Shown: positions 32,721 through 44,500 of the stretch, in pieces
Numbering within the stretch: position 1 is the first letter of the stretch
Layout: each line of letters opens with the position of its first letter
NCBI GenBank assembly: GCA_021776195.1
Contig: JAJFGK010000138.1
Coordinates: 1-64,000, forward strand
Length of the DNA: 64,000 nucleotides
Direction: 5' to 3'
Origin: Kiloniellaceae bacterium
GTDB lineage: Bacteria; Pseudomonadota; Alphaproteobacteria; Kiloniellales; Kiloniellaceae
Position numbers and translations under genes: made by a program
The notes under the pieces: generated by a model
What the model saw: the letters and a program-made list of their open reading frames with translations, nothing else
What the model was told of the DNA's origin: nothing
Database searches by the model: none

Positions 32721-32930
32721 GGCTTCATCGTTAAAAAGATGTTAAGAATCTCCTTTGCGCGCGTCCTTGACGGGAGAGTCATGGCAGCCGTCTACTCCAG
32801 ATTCATTTGAAAACAGGGAACTAATAGAATGCGGCGGTGCCGTGTTCTTCTTTCGTTCGGACTGTGGAAAAGAATCGAAAAAAGGCGACTGGCGACTGCC
32901 TGCCGAGCTGCATTCGGATGGAGAAGTTGG

Positions 32931-33339
<409 letters not shown>

Positions 33340-33345
33340 AGGCCA

Positions 33346-33374
33346 GAGCTAGGCGTTCCCAGGGGCGGCGTCAA
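33346..33374 (-). promoter_or_regulatory. Candidate rnpB promoter
   Basis: On the minus strand TTGACG (33369-33374) lies 17 bases from TAGCTC (33346-33351), which sits seven bases before the first base of the P1 helix at 33339. The -35 is good and the -10 is weak. Confidence 0.4.
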
Positions 33375-33388
33375 GGTGCGCGGCGGCG

Positions 33389-33550
33389 TTACATGGCGCC
33401 GCCGCCGGCACCGCCGCCAGGCTCTTCCCTGGGCATCTCCTTCTTTGTGGGCATATCGCTTTCGAGCGGGGCGTCACGTTTTTCGGCGCAGGCGGCAAGC
33501 GCCAGCGACAGGCTCAGCACAAAGATCGTCGCTCTTTCGATCAGGGGCAT
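33389..33550 (-). CDS. Small lipoprotein, 53 residues
   Basis: The product starts 'MPLIERATIFVLSLSLALAACAEKR': a basic n-region, hydrophobic core and lipobox LAAC with Cys at residue 21. The mature part is about 33 residues, charged (Lys/Glu/Asp) with Pro, ending in a Gly-rich tail. Asp at +4, not +2, after Cys suggests no inner-membrane retention signal. GGAGG lies upstream of the ATG at 33550. It resembles the very small entericidin/LptM-like lipoproteins in size only; no homology is claimed. It ends 50 bases before rnpB. Confidence 0.6.
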   Translation of the reverse strand: MPLIERATIFVLSLSLALAACAEKRDAPLESDMPTKKEMPREEPGGGAGGGAM

Positions 33551-33649
33551 GCCTCCTTGCCTTCCGAGAAGGTTGAAATGATCTGCAAAGAACAATCCTG
33601 CGGTCGGGCAAATGCGGCGACCTCGGATTTGACGGCCCCCTTTTCCCGG

Positions 33650-34351
33650 TCACCCGGTTTCCAGCAGGGCCATCAACCGTCCCGCCGTCTCGCCATCGAA
33701 GGCGCCAGTCAGGGCGGCGGGGCGGAAGTGGCGCTGGAAGGCGACGATGGTCGGTTTTGGATCCTCCGCCGCCACGCCGTAGCCGAAGCGCCCAAGGGCC
33801 GCGAGCAGGGCCGCCGCTGGGGGTAGTGGGTCCAGGGCCGGCGCCTCGCCGGGCCAGAGGCCGATACCGGCGGCCGCCAGGCGGGGCCAGTCGAACAGCT
33901 CGCCGGGGTCTTCCTTGCGGGCCGGCGCGACGTCGGAATGGCCCAGGACGCGCGCCGGCGGGATCGCGTGGCGCGCGAGGAGGCCCTGGCAGAGCGCGAT
34001 CAGGCTTTGCATCTGAGGCTCCGGGAAGGCGCGGTAGCCGAACTCGTGGCCCGGGTTCACCAGTTCGATGCCGATCGAGCGGGCGTTGATGTCGGTGGCG
34101 CCGTCCCAGAACGAGACGCCGGCGTGCCAGGCGCGGTTGGCCTCCGCCACCAGGCCAAAGACCCGGCCGTCCTCCTCGATCAGATAATGCGCGCTGACCT
34201 CGGCGGCGGGGTCGCGCAGGCGGGCCAAGGCCGCTTCGCCGCTCGCCATGCCGGTGTAGTGCAGCAGCAAGATGTCGACCGCCTGACCGCGGCGGTCGTT
34301 ATGATTGGGCGATGGCGCCTCGATGATGTCGGGAGCGGCGAACTCGTTCAT
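33650..34351 (-). CDS. N-acetylmuramoyl-L-alanine amidase, AmpD/AmiD type
   Basis: Zinc amidase that cleaves the MurNAc-L-Ala bond, either of recycled anhydro-muropeptides or of wall fragments. The 233-residue product has zinc ligands in 'LLLHYTGM' (His) and 'LGHSDVAPARKEDPG' (His, Asp), and the motif 'RAWHAGVSFW'. After residue 165 comes a PGBD1-like C-terminal helical region. Two domains and no signal peptide put it between cytosolic AmpD and lipoprotein AmiD. It begins eight bases after the EamA gene, so it is the probable last gene of the DnaJ-Uup-EamA run. Confidence 0.9.
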   Translation of the reverse strand: MNEFAAPDIIEAPSPNHNDRRGQAVDILLLHYTGMASGEAALARLRDPAAEVSAHYLIEEDGRVFGLVAEANRAWHAGVSFWDGATDINARSIGIELVNPGHEFGYRAFPEPQMQSLIALCQGLLARHAIPPARVLGHSDVAPARKEDPGELFDWPRLAAAGIGLWPGEAPALDPLPPAAALLAALGRFGYGVAAEDPKPTIVAFQRHFRPAALTGAFDGETAGRLMALLETG

Positions 34352-34359
34352 GGCCGGAA

Positions 34360-35240
34360 CTATAGCCCGTCGGCCTCCGGTGCCGCCAGCGCCGGGCGCC
34401 GCAAGATGATGATGCCGACGCCGAGCACGGTGGCCAGACCGCCGCCGATCAAGGTCGCCGTCAGCGTCTCGCCGAGGAACAGGACCCCCGAGAGCACACC
34501 GATGAAGGGGATCGTCAGCATGATCGGCATGACCTGGTTCAGGTCATAGCGCTTGAGCATGCGAAACCAGATGCCGTAGCCGACGACCACCACGGCGAGG
34601 GATTGATAGAGGACGCAAAAGACCGAGATCAGGGTGGCGTCGGAGAGAGCCTGCCACTGGCCCTGTTCGAAGATCAGCGATGCGATGAGCAACTGCGGGG
34701 TCGCAAAGAGCGCCATCCAGGCATTGACCACCGTGCCGTCGAGGGCACCGAGGCGCTTCATGATGACCGCCGCGACCGCCCAACAGGCGGCGGCGCCGAT
34801 CACCATGGCGAGTGCCAGGTACTGGCCCTCGAGCCGGGGTTCGCCGGCGATCGCGATCACCCCGCCGAAGGCGACCGCCATGCCCAGGGCCCGACGCCAG
34901 CCCAGTTTATCGGCCAGAAAGGCCCAGGCCAGCAGAGCGGTCAGCGGGACCTGGAGCTGGATGGCGATGGCGGCGGTCGCCACGTCGATCGTGCCCAGCG
35001 CGATGAACATCAAGGTGAAGTGGATGAAGCCGAGCACGACCGAGATGGCAAAGATCGCGGCGAAGTGACCCCGGGGCCGCTTCACGAAAGGCACCAGGAT
35101 CAGCGCCACCACGGCAAAGCGCAGGGTCATGAAAAACAGCGGCGACAATTCCTCCAGGCCGATCTTGACCACCGCGAAGTTGCTGCCCCAGATCAGCATG
35201 ACCCCGATCAGCACCAGAAGGTCCAGCGGACGGAAGGCGA

Positions 35241-35244
<4 letters not shown>
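34360..35244 (-). CDS. EamA/DMT-family transporter
   Basis: The 294-residue product has ten predicted membrane helices in two EamA repeats (about 8-135 and 145-280), 'LIWGSNFAVVKIG' being the typical first-helix motif. Drug/metabolite exporters of this group (YdcZ/EamA/RhaT) move small amino-acid-like metabolites; the substrate here is unknown. It begins with GTG overlapping the uup stop (GTGA), so it is translationally coupled to uup. Confidence 0.88.
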
Positions 35245-37099
<1,855 letters not shown>

Positions 37100-37103
<4 letters not shown>

Positions 37104-37834
37104 GTTTTCTTTCTGATCCGCCGGACTTCATCGTAGGCCGCGTTGATCCGGGCGAGCTTTTCGTTGGCCATCTCGACGAATTCCGCTGGCATGCCTTGGG
37201 CGACCAGCCCGTCGGGGTGGTTCTGCCGCACCAGATCGCGGTGCTTGGCCTTGATCTCGGCGTCGGTCGCATCGCGGGTGACACCGAGGATGCGGAAGGG
37301 ATCGCTCTTGCTTTCCGGCAGGTTGGCGGCGCGAATCCGGTCCCACTCGGCCTCGCCGAAGCCGAAGATCGACGCCACCTGCTCCAGAAAGCCGAGTTCG
37401 GTGTCCTTTACCTGGCCGTCGGCGCGGGCGATGTGAAACAGGCCCTCCAGCAGCTCTTCCAGCAGGGCCGGGTTGCCGTTGAACATCCGCGCGACCTGTT
37501 TTGCGTAAGGCTCGAACCCTTCGGCGTCGAGGCGCGCCTGGTTGAAGACCTTGCCGACGTTCTGCATCTCGTCGGGCGGAATGTGAAAGACCTGCTTGAA
37601 GGCGTCGACCTCGTCGCGCGTCACGGTGCCGTCGGCCTTGGCCATCTTGGCGCCGAGCACGATGACGGCAATGGTGAAGGCGACCTGCTTGTCCGGGCCG
37701 CCAATCGCCTGGTCCTCGCCCGACGTGCGCATTTTATCGACGGCATGCCCCGCAACCACGCCGATCAGGGCCCCCAGCGGCCCGCCCACGGCAAAGCCGC
37801 CGACACCGCCCAAGATCTTGCCCCAAACACTCAT
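37100..37834 (-). CDS. DjlA-like TerB and J-domain co-chaperone
   Basis: The 244-residue product has an N-terminal glycine-rich hydrophobic segment ('GGVGGFAVGGPLGALIGVVAG', about 8-28) that may anchor it, a TerB-like helical domain (about 55-165) and a C-terminal J domain (about 180-240) with the DnaK-stimulating HPD in 'VRQNHPDG'. This is the DjlA/DnaJ-like arrangement. Located at the head of a minus-strand run (djlA-like, uup, EamA, amidase); a 21-base inverted repeat lies 46 bases upstream. Confidence 0.9.
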
Positions 37835-37879
37835 GACCTGGTTCAGCCTTTCCGATCCTCGGTAGGGATAGCAATGGTT

Positions 37880-37900
37880 TAGGACAGAGTTATTGTCCTA
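37880..37900. promoter_or_regulatory. Inverted repeat upstream of djlA-like gene
   Basis: TAGGACA (37880-37886) and TGTCCTA (37894-37900) form a perfect 7-bp inverted repeat with a 7-base AT-rich spacer, a dimeric-operator layout, 46 bases before the djlA-like start. No regulator can be named. Confidence 0.35.
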
Positions 37901-38025
37901 TTCGCCGTGATGCCACGACCGACCGATTTTGTCCAGGGAGCCGCCCTGAAGCCGCTTTACGGGCTGTCACTATCACGGTCCAGAGGCCGATGTTCAAGAG
38001 GGGACCCGGCAAAGCGGGCGGCGTC

Positions 38026-38784
38026 TCAATCGGTCGCGCTGAGGCGGCCGATTCCGGGAAGCTTAATGGCGAGGTCCAGGGGGTCGAGCCCGAAAGCGAG
38101 ACCCAGGATGTTGACCTCCAGTCCCTCTTCGGCCGCCGCCATTACGCCGAGCAGGCCGAAGAGCGAGAGCTGAAAGCCGGTGCCGCTGGGGCTGGCCTTG
38201 GCCAGGGTGGTCTCGCCGAGATAGTCCTTGCCGATGGCCGTCGGCGGCAGATCGAGGCGCAGTTCCGGCAGGTCGCGGGCGACGAAGGCGACGAAGGTGT
38301 TCGAGTTGGGGCCCGGATAGGTGCGATAGCTCTCGGCATAGGGATAGGCCGCGACCGCCGCTTCCAGCCGATCGATCACTCCTTCGACCTCGGGTCCCCG
38401 GATGTCGGCGAAGATTTCGGGATCGGATCCGAACCATCGGGTATCGGGGGCGCCGACCCGCCGCGACAGGGCGCTGCCGCCGTGGAAGGCGCGCCAGCCG
38501 ATGACCTCGTAGGTCACGTAGCTGTCGGCATCCTGACGTTTGTAGGAGATCCAGCTGTGCACCGCGAAGGCGCCGCGCCAGCCCCAGGTCCTTGCGCCGT
38601 AGACCTGGACCACCGGCTCGGGAGTCGACGCCGGGGATGGCGCGATACCGAGCGGCGCGCGCGAGGCCGTCTGCCAGCTCTTGCCCACATCAGCCATGCC
38701 GCTTGCCACCGCCAGAAAGGGCCCGGCCAACAAGACCGCGAGGGCGATCAGGAGTCTCCGGGTACCGCGTGTCATCCATCCCAT
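38026..38784 (-). CDS. DUF3750 family exported protein
   Basis: The 252-residue product has an N-terminal signal or anchor ('LLIALAVLLAGPFLAVASG', about 12-30), then the DUF3750 domain with conserved 'VQVYGARTWGWRGAFAVHSW', 'YEVIGWR', 'PNSNTFV' and the C-terminal 'GLAFGLDPLDLAIKLPGIGR'. DUF3750 proteins are of unknown function; the Asn-Ser/Thr-Phe core resembles NlpC/P60-related or lipid-handling families but that is not demonstrated. Single gene divergent from the DyP peroxidase. Confidence 0.88.
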   Translation of the reverse strand: MGWMTRGTRRLLIALAVLLAGPFLAVASGMADVGKSWQTASRAPLGIAPSPASTPEPVVQVYGARTWGWRGAFAVHSWISYKRQDADSYVTYEVIGWRAFHGGSALSRRVGAPDTRWFGSDPEIFADIRGPEVEGVIDRLEAAVAAYPYAESYRTYPGPNSNTFVAFVARDLPELRLDLPPTAIGKDYLGETTLAKASPSGTGFQLSLFGLLGVMAAAEEGLEVNILGLAFGLDPLDLAIKLPGIGRLSATD

Positions 38785-38962
38785 GGTCTCACCGTGGCAG
38801 ACCGCCTGCCTCTTGAAAAGTCACATAGCGGTGACAGAAATGGGCCTTTTTGCGGCCCAGACAAGGACTTTTGGATAGGCTGGTCCGCGCGCTGCCTTGT
38901 CGCTATTGTCGCGCCGGCCGGACTATGGACAGGTCGTTGGCAAGGCAATCAGGGAGCGAACT

Positions 38963-39886
38963 ATGGCTGAACCGCAGAGCGGCATTCTTCCCGACGGTAA
39001 CGTTCACGCCATTTTCCTGACCCTCGAGCTGGCTCCCGGCGAAGGCTCCGCGGCCACGGCGCGCCAGGCCCTGGCAGGCTTTCCCGCCATGACCGCGGAA
39101 GTGGCGCTAAGCGCCCCCGAGGCCAGGCTGACAAGTGTTGCCGCCGTCGCCGACAGTGCCTGGGACCGGCTCTATGGGGCCGACCGGCCGGTGGGACTGG
39201 CGCCCTTCAAGAGCTTTGCCGACGGCGGTCGGACCGCGCCGGCCACGGCGGCGGATCTTCTGCTTCATATCCGCGCCGACCGCCTGGATCTCTGCTTCGA
39301 GTTGGCGCGGCGGGCGCGCCGTGCCCTGGGCGAGGCGGTTCGTGTCATCGAAGAGGTGCAGGCCTTTCGCTACTACGATTCGCGCGATCTGACCGGCTTC
39401 GTCGACGGCACGGAAAACCCGCAGGGCGACGAGGACCGCGGCGCGGTGGCCCTGCTCCCCGGCTCCGCCGGTGCCTTTGCCGGCGGCAGCTTCGTCAACC
39501 TCCAGCGCTACATCCACGATCTGCCCAAGTGGGAGGCCCTGCCGGTGCCGCGGCAGGAAGATATCATCGCCCGCAGCAAGCAGGACAACATCGAGTATCC
39601 GAGCGATAAGAAGCCGCCGACCGCCCATATCAAGCGGGTCTCGATCAAGGAGGACGGCCAGTCGCTGGAAATGCTGCGCCACTCGATGCCCTACGGCGGC
39701 GCCGACCAGCAGGGCCTCTACTTCATCGCCTACACAGGCCGCCCGGACACCTTCGCGCGCATGCTGGAGGCGATGATCGTCGCCGACGGCGAGGGCCACT
39801 ACGACCACCTGATGGACTACAGCCGCGCGGTCACCGGCGCCGCCTTCTTCGCGCCGCCCAAGGACTGGCTGGAATCGCGGGGCTAG
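38963..39886 (+). CDS. DyP-type haem peroxidase
   Basis: Haem peroxidase using H2O2 on dyes and phenolics, and in some bacteria deferrochelatase-like. The 307-residue product has the distal GxxDG motif in 'LTGFVDGTENPQGDE' and the proximal His in 'EMLRHSMPYGG'. There is no Tat or Sec signal, so it is cytosolic or an encapsulin cargo-type (class B, about 300 residues). No encapsulin gene follows in the window, and the C-terminus 'KDWLESRG' is not a clear encapsulin tag. The ATG at 38963 follows AGGGAG. Confidence 0.93.
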   Translation: MAEPQSGILPDGNVHAIFLTLELAPGEGSAATARQALAGFPAMTAEVALSAPEARLTSVAAVADSAWDRLYGADRPVGLAPFKSFADGGRTAPATAADLLLHIRADRLDLCFELARRARRALGEAVRVIEEVQAFRYYDSRDLTGFVDGTENPQGDEDRGAVALLPGSAGAFAGGSFVNLQRYIHDLPKWEALPVPRQEDIIARSKQDNIEYPSDKKPPTAHIKRVSIKEDGQSLEMLRHSMPYGGADQQGLYFIAYTGRPDTFARMLEAMIVADGEGHYDHLMDYSRAVTGAAFFAPPKDWLESRG

Positions 39887-39902
39887 AGATCGTGGTCTTT
39901 GG

Positions 39903-40358
39903 TTACGGCCGCGTCTCGCGCAGCATCACCGCGATGGGATCGTCGGCGCCGCGGCGCAGGGCGTAGTCGAGAGCCTTGCGGCCCCACTTGTCGCGATGAT
40001 CGGGGTCGGCGCCCCGGTCGAGCAGCAATCGGGCCAGGGCCGGATGGTTCTTGAAGGCGGCGAGGATCAGCGGGGTCACCTGTTCGCCATCGATCCAGTT
40101 CACCGAGGCGCCGGCGGCGATCAGGGTCTGGGCAATGGTCAGTTGGCCGTCCCTTGCCGCGAAAATGAGCGCCGTGTTGCGGTGCCTGTCGGTGCTGTCC
40201 GGATCGGCGCCTTGGACCAGCAATGTCTCGACCCGCGCTAGGTCGCCGGCCTTGGCGGCCGCGATCAAGGCCGGCTCGGCCGCCGCCCCGGCCGCGACCC
40301 CGATTCCGATCTGAGCGAGGAAGAGGAAGAAGGCCAGTGCCGCTCGCCGGACGGTCAT
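39903..40358 (-). CDS. Exported ankyrin-repeat protein
   Basis: The 151-residue product starts with a signal peptide ('AALAFFLFLAQIGIGVAAGAAA') and then about four ankyrin repeats: 'LIAAAKAGDLARVETLLVQG', 'TALIFAARDGQLTIAQTLI', 'TPLILAAFKNHPALARLLL' and a shorter 'KALDYALRRGADDPIAVML'. Likely a periplasmic protein-protein contact partner; small exported ankyrin proteins pair with catalases and other enzymes in some bacteria. Its ATG overlaps the stop of the sterol-desaturase-like gene (ATGA), so the two are coupled. Confidence 0.85.
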   Translation of the reverse strand: MTVRRAALAFFLFLAQIGIGVAAGAAAEPALIAAAKAGDLARVETLLVQGADPDSTDRHRNTALIFAARDGQLTIAQTLIAAGASVNWIDGEQVTPLILAAFKNHPALARLLLDRGADPDHRDKWGRKALDYALRRGADDPIAVMLRETRP

Positions 40359-41350
40359 GGTGGCGTTGGCCGGTCCGGGCGCCGCAGAGCCGTGGGGATC
40401 AAAGCGCGCGCCGCCCCGGCAAGCGGTTGCAGGAAGCTGGCGGCGACGCCGCGGATCTTGTGGCCGTCGTCGCCCAGTCCCAGGTCGAAGCGTTCGCGGC
40501 CCTGGGGGATATAGGCCGTGCCGGCGAGGCGGTCCCAGACCGCCAGGTGATAGCCGAGGTTCTTGTCGAAGTGCCGGGGTTCGGCGGAATGGTGGATCTG
40601 GTGCATGGCCGGGCTGATGAAATGGCGTTCGAGCCGCGGCCCGAAGGAAAACCAGATATGGGAATGACGCAGGGTGCCGCCAAGCAGATTGAACAGCACC
40701 ACGCCGATGTTGACCTGCCACAGCGTTGCCGTCGCCAGGGTCTGGCCGGACAGCAGATGAAAGCCCGCCGTGGTGACGCCCAGCAGCAGCGCGACGACCG
40801 ACCCCACCACGGCGATCTCGAGCGGATGAAAGCGAAAGGCGGTGAAGGGCGTCAGCACCTCGGCGGCATGATGGACCCGGTGCAACTGCCAGAGCGCGGG
40901 GACACGGTGCATCAAGAAGTGACCGGCAAAGCGCGCCAGGTCATCGACCACGAAAATCACCAGGGTAAAGAGGATGACCAGCCAGGGCGCGGCGGCCGGG
41001 GCGACGTCTATCTGGGCGCCGCCGGTCAGCCAGGCGGCGACGCTTGCCTTTTCCAGCATGACGGGCGCCAGCAGGACCGACACGGTGACCGAGGTCAGCA
41101 TCATCACCGCGATATCGGTGGCCGCGCTCTGGTGACGCCAGATCTCCCGCGGCAGCAGATAGGCGGTAAAGCCGCGCGCCGTCTCCGGCTCGCCGCGGGC
41201 AAGATCGCGGCGATAGATCAGGAAGCCGATCAGGGTGGCGGCGATCAGGTAGAGCCAAAAGATCCGGTGCCGGCCGTCGACGGCGATCTGCGCGACCGGC
41301 GCGATCAGGCCGTGCATCAGGTCCATAACCAGGTCCTGAAGGAGATCCAT
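40355..41350 (-). CDS. Sterol desaturase/fatty acid hydroxylase family membrane protein
   Basis: The 331-residue membrane protein has about six spans and the histidine clusters of the di-iron FA-hydroxylase superfamily: 'HFLMH', 'HRVHHAAE' and 'HQIHHSAEPRHFDKN'. Enzymes of this group hydroxylate, desaturate or cleave lipids (sterols, carotenoids, alkylglycerols); the 'HHSAEPRHFDKNLG' motif is that of the bacterial sterol-desaturase-like group. Substrate unknown. First gene of the pair with the ankyrin protein. Confidence 0.87.
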   Translation of the reverse strand: MDLLQDLVMDLMHGLIAPVAQIAVDGRHRIFWLYLIAATLIGFLIYRRDLARGEPETARGFTAYLLPREIWRHQSAATDIAVMMLTSVTVSVLLAPVMLEKASVAAWLTGGAQIDVAPAAAPWLVILFTLVIFVVDDLARFAGHFLMHRVPALWQLHRVHHAAEVLTPFTAFRFHPLEIAVVGSVVALLLGVTTAGFHLLSGQTLATATLWQVNIGVVLFNLLGGTLRHSHIWFSFGPRLERHFISPAMHQIHHSAEPRHFDKNLGYHLAVWDRLAGTAYIPQGRERFDLGLGDDGHKIRGVAASFLQPLAGAARALIPTALRRPDRPTPP

Positions 41351-41497
41351 CGGGTCATACCCTCCGGCGCAGGCCGCGGAACGCGGGCGCCTTGCCGGGC
41401 CAGTCTAGGACCGAAGGCTTGCGCGGGCGTTAACCCGGATTGATCGCCCTATTGGGCGGAAAACCAGGCTGTCAGCTTTATCTTGGGGAATCGATAT

Positions 41498-41515
41498 TGA
41501 CGATTTATCGATAAA
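41498..41515 (+). promoter_or_regulatory. Promoter/operator of the oxoprolinase operon
   Basis: TTGACG (41498-41503) is followed directly by the perfect 12-bp palindrome TTTATCGATAAA (41504-41515), 49 bases before the start codon of the oxoprolinase gene. A palindrome here would let a dimeric repressor block the promoter; the MarR-like protein encoded at the end of the same operon is a candidate. The -10 is not clear. Confidence 0.45.
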
Positions 41516-41564
41516 ATGTCATTGACGGAAGCAGAGCAGTTCACCCAATCAAGGGAGCGGCGCG

Positions 41565-44500
41565 ATGGCGGGCAAGGGAACTCAAAGCGGCTGGAACATC
41601 TGGATCGATCGTGGCGGCACCTTCACCGACGTGGTGGCACGGCGGCCGGACGGCGCCGTGGTGACCCACAAGCTGCTGTCGGAGAACCCCGAGCAGTATC
41701 CCGACGCCGCGATCCAGGGCATCCGCGATCTGCTGGGCCTGGCCCAGGATCAGGCGATCCCGGCCGCCGCCCTGGAGGCGGTGAAGATGGGCACCACCGT
41801 GGCGACCAACGCGCTGCTGGAGCGCAAGGGCGACCGCACCCTGCTGGTCATCACCAAGGGCTTTCACGACGCCCTGAGGATCGCCTACCAGAACCGGCCC
41901 AAGCTCTTCGAGTGCCACATCATCCTGCCCGAGCTGCTCTACGAGCGCGTCGTCGAGGCCGACGAGCGGGTCATGGCCGAGGGCGAGGTGCTGCAGAGCC
42001 TCGACCCGGAGACCCTGCGCGGCGAGCTGCAGGCCGCCTTCGACAGCGGCATTCGCGCCGCCGCCATCGTCTTCATGCACGGCTACCGCTTTCCCGCCCA
42101 CGAGCGGCAGGCGGCAGAGCTGGCCCGCGAGATCGGCTTCACCCAGGTCTCGGTCAGCCACGAGGTCAGCCCGCTGATGAAGCTGGTCTCGCGCGGCGAC
42201 ACCACGGTGGTCGATGCCTACCTCTCGCCGATCCTGCGGCGCTACGTCGATCAGGTGGCCGGCGAGCTGGGCGGCGCCCGGCTGATGTTCATGCAGTCGA
42301 ACGGCGGCCTGACCGACGCCAACCTTTTCCAGGGCAAGGATTCGATCCTCTCGGGTCCGGCCGGCGGCATTGTCGGCGCGGTGCGCACCGCGGCCATGGG
42401 CGGGATCGAGCAGATCATCACCTTCGACATGGGCGGCACCTCGACCGATGTGGCGCACTACAACGGCGAGTACGAGCGCGCCTTCGAGACCCTGGTGGCC
42501 GGGGTGCGGATGCGCGCGCCGATGATGCAGATCCACACCGTGGCCGCCGGCGGCGGCTCGATCCTGCATTTCGATGGCGCGCGCTACCGGGTCGGTCCGG
42601 ATTCAGCCGGCGCCAACCCAGGGCCGGCCTGTTACCGCCGCGGCGGCCCCCTGGCGGTGACCGACTGCAACGTCATGCTGGGCCGCGTCGTGCCGGCCTT
42701 CTTTCCCAAGGTCTTCGGGCCCCAGGCCGACGCGGCCCTGGACGATGCGGTGGTGCGCGAGAAGTTCGCGGCCCTGGCCACCGAGATCCGCGATGCCGCG
42801 GGCGATGAGCGCGCGCCGGAAGAGGTCGCCGCCGGCTTTCGCCGCATCGCCATCGAAAACATGGCCAACGCGATCAAGAAGATCTCGACCCAGCGCGGCT
42901 ACGACGTGACCGAGTACACCCTGCAGTGTTTCGGCGGCGCCGGCGGCCAGCACGCCTGCGAAATGGCCGATACCCTGGGCATGACGCGGATCTTCCTGCA
43001 CCCCTTCGCCGGCGTGCTCTCGGCCTATGGCATGGGGCTGGCCGACGTGCGGGCCCTGCGCGAGCAGGCGGTCGAGCAGCGCCTGACCGAGGCGGTCATC
43101 GCCGATCTGGACAAGGTTCTGGCGGACCTGGAAGTCTCGGCGCGGGCCGAGATCGCCGGCCAGGGCATTCCCGAGGACCGGGTCACGGTGCTGCCCCGCG
43201 CCCACCTGCGCTACGAGGGGACCGATTCGGCCATCGTCGTGGCCTACGGCTCCTGCGCCGAGCAGAGCGAGCGTTTCGCCGAGGCCCATCGCCAGCGCTA
43301 TGGCTTCGAGATGGAGGGCAAGCCGCTGATCGTCGAGGCTCTCTCCCTGGAGGTCGTCGGCGCCACCGAGCAGGGCGAGGATCCGACCCTGGCCGGCGGT
43401 GCCCGGCCGCAAGCGCTGGAGGCCGCCGCCCAGACCCGGCTCTACGCCGCCGGGGCTTGGCACGACACCCCGGTCTATGATCGCGCGGCGCTCTGGCCGG
43501 GCGATGTCATCGACGGCCCGGCGATCATCATCGAGCCGACCTCGACGACCTGCGTCGACCCCGGCTGGCAGGCCAAGCTGACCGCGCGCGACCATCTGGT
43601 GCTGGACCGCACCGTCGCCCTGGAGCGCACCGCCGCGGTCGGCACCTCGGTCGATCCGGTGATGCTGGAGGTCTTCAACAATCTTTTCATGTCGATCGCC
43701 GAACAGATGGGCTCGACCCTGGAGAACACCGCCTATTCGGTGAACATCAAGGAGCGGCTCGACTTCTCCTGCGCGATCTTCGATCCGGCCGGCAACCTGG
43801 TCGCCAATGCGCCGCACATGCCGGTTCACCTGGGCTCCATGAGCGAGTCGGTCCGGGTGGTGATCCGCGAGCGCCAGGGCACCATGTCGCCGGGCGACGT
43901 CTACGTCCTGAACGCGCCCTACAACGGCGGCACCCACCTGCCCGACATCACCGTCATCACCCCGGTTTTCGACGAGGCCGGCGAGTCGATCCTCTTTTAC
44001 GTCGGCTCGCGCGGCCACCACGCCGACGTCGGCGGCACCACCCCGGGGTCGATGCCGCCGGACTCGACCACGGTGGAGGAGGAGGGCGTCCTGATCGACA
44101 ACTTCCTGCTGGTCGACAAGGGCCGCTTTTGCGAGGCGGAAACCACGGCGCTGCTGAAGTCCGGGCGTTACCCGACCCGCAACGTGCACCAGAACCTGGC
44201 CGACCTGAAGGCGCAGATCGCGGCCAACGCCAAGGGCGTGCAGGAGCTGCGCCGCATGATCGGGCATTTCAGCCTCGAGGTGGTCCACGCCTACATGGGC
44301 CATGTCCAGGACAATGCCGAAGAGCAGGTGCGCCGGGTCCTGGCGGTCCTGAAGGACGGCGCCTTCACCTATCCGCTGGACGCCAAGGACGGCAAGGATG
44401 CCGGCCAGGTCACGGTCGAGATCACCATCGACCGCGATGCCCGCACCGCGAAAATCGACTTCTCGAAAAGCTCGGACCAGCTCCCGAGCAACTTCAACGC

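Noticed and set aside
38800..38900. Short repeat GTCAC-N6-GTGAC as an operator for the DyP gene
   Set aside because: Only five bases per arm and no supporting promoter; expected by chance.
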